A stretch of DNA of 6,423 bases from an uncultured Flavobacteriaceae bacterium (GTDB lineage: Bacteria > Bacteroidota > Bacteroidia > Flavobacteriales > Flavobacteriaceae). A program made the position numbers and the translations under genes. The stretch is from positions 1 to 6,423 of the forward strand of contig CALGUD010000055.1 of NCBI GenBank assembly GCA_937901915.1. Direction: 5' to 3'. Every line of letters starts with the position of its first letter. Positions within the stretch are counted from its first letter, which is position 1. The notes beneath the pieces are model-generated. The model made no database searches. It had not been told where the DNA came from and saw only the letters and a list, made by a program, of their open reading frames with translations. Positions 1 through 5,588 of the stretch are shown here, piece by piece.

Positions 1-34
1 AATCTGCGTATATTGTACATACATATTTTATGAT

Positions 35-76
35 AAAACCCCGATTTTTGAGCTAGAGACTCTTTTTCGGGGTTTT
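35..76 (+). terminator. Strong intrinsic terminator, probably bidirectional
   Basis: A perfect 10-bp stem is formed by AAAACCCCGA (35-44) and TCGGGGTTTT (67-76), around a 22-nt loop that contains a small GAG/CTC inner pairing. On the plus strand the stem is followed by GTTTTATC, giving a T-rich tail. On the minus strand the 3' arm also ends in TTTT followed by ATC, so it could stop transcription from both sides. It probably ends a plus-strand gene lying left of the window and may also catch read-through from the minus-strand lipoprotein gene that stops at 289. The GC core and A/T outer stem are typical of a rho-independent terminator. Confidence 0.8.
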
Positions 77-288
77 GTTTTATCTAAAATACGAATTATT
101 TTCCTGATAATCAAATGTTTATGTTACTTCTGAATACGCCTGTTTAATCGTGTAATCGTTAATCTGTGGTCGCTGATTGTTAATTAATTATTTTTTTTAT
201 TTTTTCACCACCACCCAAGTTCATCCGTCATCCGACACCGGTCATCGGACAAAAAACATTCTGAATTTTGCATTCATAATTAGAACTT
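77..288. other. Non-coding intergenic stretch with short repeats
   Basis: I see no convincing gene here. The stretch holds two TAATCG copies at 145-150 and 153-158 with a near copy at 160-165, an AT-rich run (about 178-205), and a cluster of TCATCCG-like repeats at 221-250. TCCGA (231-235) and TCGGA (245-249) could form a 5-bp hairpin with a 9-nt loop. No T-run follows on either strand, so I do not call it a terminator. The region lies 3' of the minus-strand lipoprotein gene and is probably its trailer plus spacer. Confidence 0.6.
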
Positions 289-1614
289 CTATTTATCCTC
301 AATCAATGCAGTCCAGATACTCAACCGGTCATTTTCATAGCGAGTCCAGGCAGGCCTTATCATGCCGTTTAATGCATGAATATTGTTGTAATCACCAAAA
401 AATTTACTAGGATTTGGTATAAAAGGGCTTTCAGAAATAGTTTTGCCTGTAAAACTTTCCCCGCCATCATAAGAGACAGATAAAACCACATCAGTTTGGG
501 TATCGTCGTATGCACTTCTGTCATAATATATTACATAAATATATCCGGTTTTAGGGTCCACACTCATCCATGTTAAAAATTGATGAGTTTCTGTTTTGTC
601 GTTATTAACTTGAATTGGTTTGCTCCATGTTTCACCTTTATCAGTAGATTTAGAAATAAAAATGTCGGTGTTGTCAGTTCCATTTCGCTGATCGGACCAA
701 TTAACATATATAGTGCCTGAATGCTCACTTTTACTATTATCAACACAAGTAACAGGCATACCGTTACATCTGTTTAGTCCAGGAACATCAAATGTCCATC
801 CACCGGGCTGGTCAGATACTACCTTGTCTTTAGCAAGCCAGGTTTTACCTTTATCTGTACTCTTATCAAAATAAATTTTAGAATCATAAGCCCATGCTAC
901 ATATATATGCCCATTATTATCAACAGCAGGTACAGCCCCTTCTACGGTCTCATCATCATCTTCGGCATTCCCGTCAAACTGGTTTATTGCGATAGCATTG
1001 GTCCAGGTTTCACCTTTATCGTTGGATGATGAAAATAAAATCCTGGATTTATGTTCAGGATCCGGGCTATTATACTTGTCAAACTCTGTCCACGTAACAT
1101 AAATTTCATTGGTAAGATGATTTACGACAGCCCATTCTTTATCTTGTTTTTTAGGATGATTCTTGCCAAAATAACTACCATCATTCCATGTTTTCCCCCC
1201 ATCTTCTGAACGTTGTACAACCATTCTGTCAAGGATTTTTTCACTTTTCCAGTTAGTTCCTTCTGGGTCTGATAAATGAAAATAATAAAAATCACCATTG
1301 TTATCGGCAACAATACAAGGGTCTCCCCAAACACCCAAGGAAGAAGATAACCTGTCGGTTTCCCAGGTCTTGCCAGCATCAGAAGAGTAATGATAAAAAT
1401 TAATTACTGAGCCAACTACTATATTTTCCGGATCCACAGGGTTTATATAGATACTGGGCTCACAAGGCCCAACACTATGTATATCGGACTCATAAATTTT
1501 TACGTTCTCGTGACTTATATTTTGGAATGTTTTTTGCTCTTTTACAAGAGTCTTTTGGTTGCATTGGGTTAAAGAAAGCACAAAAGCAATTATTAAAAAC
1601 AATTTATGTGTCAT
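289..1614 (-). CDS. Six-Asp-box (BNR) beta-propeller lipoprotein, sialidase-superfamily fold
   Basis: This 441-residue protein begins with a lipoprotein signal: a basic start (MTHK), a hydrophobic core and the lipobox LTQC with Cys18 as the probable lipidated residue. Gln just before the Cys is unusual. It carries six Asp-box (BNR) motifs, S-x-D-x-G-x-T-W or close variants, at about residues 77-84, 136-143, 197-204, 252-259, 323-330 and 381-388. Their spacing of 55-71 residues fits one per blade of a six-bladed propeller. Between them lie strands of the type VDNNGxIYVAW. Asp boxes are structural and occur in sialidases, but also in many non-enzymatic propellers. I cannot see a sialidase F/YRIP motif, and the catalytic Arg triad, Asp and Tyr cannot be placed by eye, so sialidase activity is not supported. 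The protein is probably anchored in the outer or inner membrane; the residues after the Cys are not strongly acidic, so the side is unclear. The start is set by the signal peptide. The stop is TAG at 291-289. The gene diverges from the next one across 31 bp. Confidence 0.9.
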   Translation of the reverse strand: MTHKLFLIIAFVLSLTQCNQKTLVKEQKTFQNISHENVKIYESDIHSVGPCEPSIYINPVDPENIVVGSVINFYHYSSDAGKTWETDRLSSSLGVWGDPCIVADNNGDFYYFHLSDPEGTNWKSEKILDRMVVQRSEDGGKTWNDGSYFGKNHPKKQDKEWAVVNHLTNEIYVTWTEFDKYNSPDPEHKSRILFSSSNDKGETWTNAIAINQFDGNAEDDDETVEGAVPAVDNNGHIYVAWAYDSKIYFDKSTDKGKTWLAKDKVVSDQPGGWTFDVPGLNRCNGMPVTCVDNSKSEHSGTIYVNWSDQRNGTDNTDIFISKSTDKGETWSKPIQVNNDKTETHQFLTWMSVDPKTGYIYVIYYDRSAYDDTQTDVVLSVSYDGGESFTGKTISESPFIPNPSKFFGDYNNIHALNGMIRPAWTRYENDRLSIWTALIEDK

Positions 1615-1621
1615 ATTTATA

Positions 1622-1637
1622 TATTTTTGTAAAAATA
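1622..1637. promoter_or_regulatory. Palindromic divergent promoter core (two overlapping -7-like boxes)
   Basis: The only DNA between the two divergent start codons is 31 bp (1615-1645). Its centre is TATTTTTGTAAAAATA, a perfect inverted repeat with 7-bp arms and a GT centre. Read on the plus strand, 1622-1629 is TATTTTTG, an exact match to the Bacteroidota -7 consensus TAnnTTTG, starting 24 nt before the ATG at 1646. Read on the minus strand, 1637-1630 is TATTTTTA, one mismatch from consensus, starting 23 nt before the ATG at 1614. No good -33 TTG element is visible at the usual distance on either side, so promoter strength is uncertain. The 5' leaders would be only about 10 nt. Confidence 0.5.
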
Positions 1638-1645
1638 AGCCATTA

Positions 1646-2152
1646 ATGTTATTTAAAAAAAGCCTTCTATTACTATTATTATTGCCTTTGTTTTCTTTTG
1701 TGGATTCACATAAATTTTACGTGAGTTCTACAGAAGTGGATTATTCAGAAAAGGATAAAACAATTCAGGTTGTATCGAGGTATTTTATTGACGATTTTGA
1801 GAATATGTTAAAGGAAAGATATGGCATTGTTCCACAGCTCACTTCTGAGAAGGAAATGGAGAACATCGATTCTTACTTTAATCAATATCTTCTTGATCAC
1901 TTTTCTATTAAAGTTAACGAAAAAAAAATAAAGCTCACTTTTATTGGTAAAGAGTATGATAATGATGTCGTAAAAGTTTATATGGAATCTGAAAAAATAA
2001 ATAATAAATCAATCCGGGGCATTGAAATAAAAAACACAGCTTTATTTGAAATGTTTGATACACAGCAGAATATAGTGCATGTTACAATGAATTCTGTCAA
2101 TAAAAGTTACAACCTTTATGATGGGAATGAAAAAGCGTTGTTAAAATTTTAG
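1646..2152 (+). CDS. Small exported protein, DUF6702-like
   Basis: The protein has 168 residues from the ATG at 1646. It opens with KK, a run of leucines and LFSFVDS, a typical signal peptide that would be cut near residues 17-21, leaving a mature protein of about 145-150 residues. The mature start, HKFYVSSTEVDYSEKDKT, followed by SRYFIDDFENMLKERYG, is the pattern I associate with the DUF6702 family of Bacteroidota, sometimes annotated loosely as 'peptidase E'. No protease motif is visible. The rest is a charged, strand-rich domain with no Cys and no further membrane segment, suggesting a periplasmic or cell-surface protein. An upstream in-frame ATG at 1559 would add 29 residues lying inside the opposite gene and would bury the signal peptide, so I prefer 1646. 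The M1 peptidase gene follows after 65 bp on the same strand, and a shared transcript is likely. The molecular function is unknown. Confidence 0.85.
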   Translation: MLFKKSLLLLLLLPLFSFVDSHKFYVSSTEVDYSEKDKTIQVVSRYFIDDFENMLKERYGIVPQLTSEKEMENIDSYFNQYLLDHFSIKVNEKKIKLTFIGKEYDNDVVKVYMESEKINNKSIRGIEIKNTALFEMFDTQQNIVHVTMNSVNKSYNLYDGNEKALLKF

Positions 2153-2183
2153 AAGAATAGCGTTAGAAAAGCAAAAAAATTTA

Positions 2184-2191
2184 TACTTTAG
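2184..2191 (+). promoter_or_regulatory. Possible weak -7 element before the M1 peptidase gene
   Basis: TACTTTAG is one mismatch from TAnnTTTG and starts 34 nt before the ATG at 2218. A TTAG at 2163-2166 could act as a -33 element, but the 17-bp spacer is shorter than the usual 19-21. It may give the peptidase gene its own transcript in addition to read-through from the small gene before it. In AT-rich DNA such a match can arise by chance. Confidence 0.25.
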
Positions 2192-2217
2192 GAAATTCAA
2201 TAATTCAAAGACAGATA

Positions 2218-4485
2218 ATGAACAGATTTAAGTACCTTTTAATATCGATATTCATCATATCGGTAACTACAGTATTTGCCCAGGAAGAAGAGAATAAGGA
2301 AGGGCATGAAACTCCAAGTAAATTCGAGCAATTATATGATAAATTTTCTACACCTAATATGTTCCGGACAGCTTCTGGTGCGCCAGGGCCTGCTTATTAT
2401 CAGCAACAGGCAGATTATAAAATGGATATAGAATTAGATGACAAAAATCAAAAGCTATATGGTGAAGGAACTATAACTTACACAAATAATTCACCTGATG
2501 ACCTTGATTATTTATGGATTCAATTGGATCAAAATATACGGAAAAAGGATTCGCCTTCTTTATTAAGGAACGGAAGTGAAATTAAGCCAGCAGAAACTGT
2601 AGAAACTTTTACCGAAAAATATTACAAAGAATCTTTTGATGGTGGATTTAATATAGAATATGTAAGGGATAGTAAAGACAGACCGCTATCATACACTATC
2701 AACCAAACCATGATGCGCATAAATATACCGCACAATTTGAGGGCAGGGGAGCGTATTTCATTTAAAATAAAATGGTGGTATAATGTTAATAACCATATAA
2801 CCGACAGAGCAAGAAGCGGTTATGAGCACTTCCCTGAAGATGGTAATAATGCTTATGTAATTGCCCAATTCTTTCCGCGTATGGCTGTTTATAACGATGT
2901 AGAAGGGTGGCAGAATCATCAATTTTGGGGGAATGGAGAATTCGCATTGCCTTTTGGAAATTATGAAGTGAATATTACAGTCCCGGCAGACCATGTATTG
3001 GAAGCTACGGGTGTTCTTCAAAACAGAAAGGATGTTTTTACAGAAGAAATGTTAGAACGTTTTGAACAAGCAAAAAAATCTTTTAAGGAGCCTGTTTTTA
3101 TAGTTACCCAAGAAGAGGCAGAAGCTAAAGAAAATTTATTTTCAGAAGAAAAACATACATGGAAATTTAAAGCTGAAAATGTAAGGGATTTTGCATTTGC
3201 TACTTCAAGGAAATTTATATGGGATATGCAGGCTGTTGATGTAAGTGGTAAAACAGTGATGGCTGTTTCAATGTATCCAAAAGAAGGAAATCCTCTGTGG
3301 GAAGAATATTCGACAAAAACAGTTGCAGAAACTTTAAAAACGTATTCAAAATACACATTTCAATATCCATACCACAAAGCTGTATCCGTTCATGCCCATA
3401 ACCAGGGAATGGAATACCCTATGATTTGCTGGAATTGGGGAAGACCTGAAAAAGATGGAACTTATACTGATATGGTTAAATATGGAATGATAAGTGTAAT
3501 AATCCATGAAATAGGGCACAATTTTTTTCCGATGATTGTTAATTCTGATGAACGGCAATGGGGTTGGATGGATGAAGGCCTTAATACTTTTCTTCAATAT
3601 ATTACCGAACAGGAAATGCAGAAAGGTTACCCTTCGCGAAGAGGTGATCCGAGTAAGATAGTTGATTATATGAAGGGTGACCAGAACTTTATAGCACCTA
3701 TAATGTCTAATCCGGAAAACGTCCATCAGCTAGGTCCTAATGCATACGGAAAACCGGCCACCGCTCTAAATATACTTAGACAAACGGTAATGGGCCCTAA
3801 ACTCTTTGATCATGCATTTAGAACCTATGCACAAAGATGGATGTTTAAACACCCAACTCCTGAAGATTTTTTCAGAACTATGGAAGATGCTTCCGGTGTA
3901 GATTTAGATTGGTTTTGGAGAGCCTGGTTTTATACCACTGATTATGTAGATATAGGGGTTGAAGAAGTAAAAAAATATCATGTGTCATCCAAGCCAAATG
4001 CTGAAGTAAGAAAAGTCATGGAGCAACAAGGGGTCACAGAAGACCAGTTAGTTCCTTTAGTTTATCTGGTTGAAGAAAAAAGTGATGATTATGAAAAAAA
4101 TGTAAAAGGGAAATCAATCGAGGAAAATTTTAGGATACTAAATGATTATATAAATGATAATTTTACACCGGAACAAAGGGCTGCAATGAAACAACCTAAA
4201 TATTTTTATGAAATTACATTCGTTAAGCCCGGGGGAATACCCATGCCACTAATTGTAGAATACACCTATAGTAATGGCATAAAAAAAACAATTAAATATC
4301 CGGCTGAGATTTGGAGAAAAAATGATGCCGAAATAAAAAAGGTAATCGCATCTGAGTTTGAAATAGTGTCCATAATTGTTGACCCGAAAAAAGAAACGGC
4401 GGATGTTGACACTGGAAATAATTCATGGCCGAAAACCAAAGAGCCATCTGAGTTTGATAAGTTTAAACAAAAAGTAAAAAAATAA
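2218..4485 (+). CDS. Secreted M1-family zinc metallopeptidase (aminopeptidase)
   Basis: The protein has 755 residues. Residues 1-21 are a signal peptide with a probable cut at VFA|Q22. An N-terminal beta domain (about 60-270) resembles the M1 saddle domain (MDIELDDKNQKLYGEGTITY). The catalytic domain has the zinc motif HEIGH at 430-434 and the third ligand Glu453 in WMDEG, giving HExxH-x18-E. The substrate-binding motif is GMEYP at 397-401 instead of the classical GAMEN; Glu399 would bind the substrate N-terminus. Tyr510 in AYGKPATAL matches the position of the transition-state tyrosine (Tyr383 of LTA4 hydrolase). The family removes N-terminal residues from peptides, and here it would act in the periplasm or outside the cell. 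From about residue 580 to the end is a C-terminal region that closes with DPKKETADVDTGNNSWP, an ending I recall from other Bacteroidota M1 proteins. No type IX secretion C-terminal domain is visible. All catalytic residues are present. Exact substrate preference cannot be read from the sequence. Confidence 0.95.
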   Translation: MNRFKYLLISIFIISVTTVFAQEEENKEGHETPSKFEQLYDKFSTPNMFRTASGAPGPAYYQQQADYKMDIELDDKNQKLYGEGTITYTNNSPDDLDYLWIQLDQNIRKKDSPSLLRNGSEIKPAETVETFTEKYYKESFDGGFNIEYVRDSKDRPLSYTINQTMMRINIPHNLRAGERISFKIKWWYNVNNHITDRARSGYEHFPEDGNNAYVIAQFFPRMAVYNDVEGWQNHQFWGNGEFALPFGNYEVNITVPADHVLEATGVLQNRKDVFTEEMLERFEQAKKSFKEPVFIVTQEEAEAKENLFSEEKHTWKFKAENVRDFAFATSRKFIWDMQAVDVSGKTVMAVSMYPKEGNPLWEEYSTKTVAETLKTYSKYTFQYPYHKAVSVHAHNQGMEYPMICWNWGRPEKDGTYTDMVKYGMISVIIHEIGHNFFPMIVNSDERQWGWMDEGLNTFLQYITEQEMQKGYPSRRGDPSKIVDYMKGDQNFIAPIMSNPENVHQLGPNAYGKPATALNILRQTVMGPKLFDHAFRTYAQRWMFKHPTPEDFFRTMEDASGVDLDWFWRAWFYTTDYVDIGVEEVKKYHVSSKPNAEVRKVMEQQGVTEDQLVPLVYLVEEKSDDYEKNVKGKSIEENFRILNDYINDNFTPEQRAAMKQPKYFYEITFVKPGGIPMPLIVEYTYSNGIKKTIKYPAEIWRKNDAEIKKVIASEFEIVSIIVDPKKETADVDTGNNSWPKTKEPSEFDKFKQKVKK

Positions 4486-4497
4486 GTTTTTTTGGCA

Positions 4498-4524
4498 AAA
4501 AACAGATATTTCAATCCTGTTTTT
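4498..4524 (+). terminator. Weak hairpin between the M1 peptidase gene and map
   Basis: AAAAACAG (4498-4505) pairs with CTGTTTTT (4517-4524) around an 11-nt loop, 12 nt after the stop at 4485. The stem is mostly A-T, and the downstream sequence is T-rich but interrupted by G (GGTTTGTTTAG). It could be a leaky terminator separating the two genes. Because the stem is weak, some read-through into map is likely. Confidence 0.35.
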
Positions 4525-4536
4525 GGTTTGTTTAGT

Positions 4537-4544
4537 TATTTTTG
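4537..4544 (+). promoter_or_regulatory. Putative -7 promoter element for map
   Basis: TATTTTTG matches TAnnTTTG exactly and starts 24 nt before the ATG at 4561. This is the same octamer at the same distance as the box before the gene at 1646. A CTG at 4517-4519 is the best -33 candidate, but the 17-bp spacer is short. Use of this box would give map a leader of roughly 10 nt with no Shine-Dalgarno site. Confidence 0.4.
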
Positions 4545-4560
4545 CTGGAAATTTTGAAAG

Positions 4561-5379
4561 ATGATAGTAATTAAAACACCCGAAGAGATAGAATTGATGA
4601 GAGAAAGTGCTCTAATCGTTTCCAAAACGTTAGGGATGCTTGCTAAGGAAATTAATCCGGGAATTACTACAAATCAGTTAAATAAACTAGCGGAACAGTT
4701 TATTCGGGACCATAATGCTGAACCAGGATTCCTGGGACTTTATGATTGCCCGTCTACCCTTTTAACCAGTACGAATGAAGCTGTGGTACATGGTTTGCCC
4801 ACTGATACGCCTTTAAAAGATGGCGATATAGTTTCAATAGATTGCGGTGCTCTAAAAAACGGTTTTTATGGTGACCATGCGTATACATTTGAAATTGGAG
4901 AAGTCGATCCGGAAACTAAAAAACTTCTTGCTGTAACTAAGGAATCACTTTACATTGGTATCAGGGAATTTAAATCAGGAAACAGGGTCGGAGATGTTGG
5001 ATTTGCTATTCAAAAGCATTGTGAAGCCCATGGATACGGTGTAGTGAGGGAGTTAGTAGGCCATGGCCTTGGAAAAAAAATGCACGAAGACCCCGAAATG
5101 CCTAATTATGGCAAACGTGGACGCGGGAAAAAATTTATTGAAGGTATGGTGGTAGCCATTGAACCTATGATAAATATGGGTACACATCGTATAAAACAAC
5201 TAAAAGACGGTTGGACCATCGTAACTGCTGATGGTAAGCCTAGCGCTCATTTTGAACATGATGTGGCATTAGTTAATGGTAAACCTGAAATTTTATCTAC
5301 TTTTCATTATATATACCAGGCTTTAGGAATTAATAGCGATGAAGAGAAAGAATTTAGACAGGCAGAATTGGTTTTGTAA
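4561..5379 (+). CDS. map: Type I methionine aminopeptidase
   Basis: This 272-residue cytosolic enzyme removes the initiator methionine from new proteins when the second residue is small. It starts with the family opening IKTPEEIELMRES, which fixes the ATG. The five dinuclear-metal ligands are all present: Asp94 and Asp105 (SIDCGALKNGFYGDHA), His168 (GHGLGKKMHEDP), Glu201 (AIEPM) and Glu232 (FEHDVAL). They line up with Asp97, Asp108, His171, Glu204 and Glu235 of the E. coli enzyme. The catalytic histidines equivalent to His79 and His178 are His77 (VVHGLP) and His175 (HEDP). There is no N-terminal zinc-finger extension. The C-terminus extends about 15-20 residues past the catalytic core (YIYQALGINSDEE...), a tail I recall from Bacteroidota versions. 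There is no signal peptide. It sits downstream of the M1 peptidase by chance or loose linkage; the two act in different compartments. It is probably essential. Confidence 0.97.
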   Translation: MIVIKTPEEIELMRESALIVSKTLGMLAKEINPGITTNQLNKLAEQFIRDHNAEPGFLGLYDCPSTLLTSTNEAVVHGLPTDTPLKDGDIVSIDCGALKNGFYGDHAYTFEIGEVDPETKKLLAVTKESLYIGIREFKSGNRVGDVGFAIQKHCEAHGYGVVRELVGHGLGKKMHEDPEMPNYGKRGRGKKFIEGMVVAIEPMINMGTHRIKQLKDGWTIVTADGKPSAHFEHDVALVNGKPEILSTFHYIYQALGINSDEEKEFRQAELVL

Positions 5380-5588
5380 TAATTTTTTCTATATTTACAG
5401 CTACAGCTCTAAAAACCAGTAATTTAGCCATATTTGCCTTGCTATTGAACTTATCTTTCCTTCCATTCAGAGCACTTAAACTGCAATTCATCGATTTTTA
5501 TGATACTTTTAACGATTTTAACTATCTTTGAAGTATATTTTCATGTTTATAAAAACGCGTGAAGAGAAATGCCCCAAATTATGTACCT
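5380..5588. other. Intergenic region between map and the collagen-like gene
   Basis: A T-run directly follows the map stop (TAATTTTTTCT), but I find no good hairpin for a terminator. The middle holds a bounded 45-codon minus-strand reading frame (5491-5354) of doubtful status. The right end carries direct repeats and a -7 element that fit a promoter for the collagen-like gene. Confidence 0.6.
5523..5530 (+). promoter_or_regulatory. Putative -7 promoter element for the collagen-like gene
   Basis: TATCTTTG is an exact TAnnTTTG match, 66 nt before the ATG at 5589, which would leave a 5' leader of about 50 nt. The -33 position has only a weak T-rich match (around 5495-5502). Two direct repeats sit just upstream: CGATTTT at 5492-5498 and 5513-5519, exactly 21 bp apart, and TTTTAAC at 5507-5513 and 5516-5522. 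These could bind a regulator on one face of the helix. Confidence 0.5.

Noticed and set aside
177..410. 77-codon plus-strand frame at the left end
   Set aside because: It overlaps the 3' end of the well-supported lipoprotein gene on the other strand, starts in a low-complexity T run and shows no recognisable protein pattern.
1122..1379. Minus-strand frame inside the lipoprotein gene
   Set aside because: Same strand, different frame from the Asp-box protein, with no own start context or family pattern.
289..1614. Active sialidase call for the Asp-box protein
   Set aside because: Asp boxes alone are structural; no F/YRIP motif or clear catalytic set is visible.
1559..1645. Upstream ATG that would lengthen the DUF6702-like protein by 29 residues
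   Set aside because: The extension lies inside the opposite gene and pushes the signal peptide away from the N-terminus; the ATG at 1646 starts a proper signal peptide.
2758..3726. Three minus-strand frames inside the M1 peptidase gene
   Set aside because: They are antisense shadows with no signal, motif or promoter, over a gene with all its catalytic residues intact.
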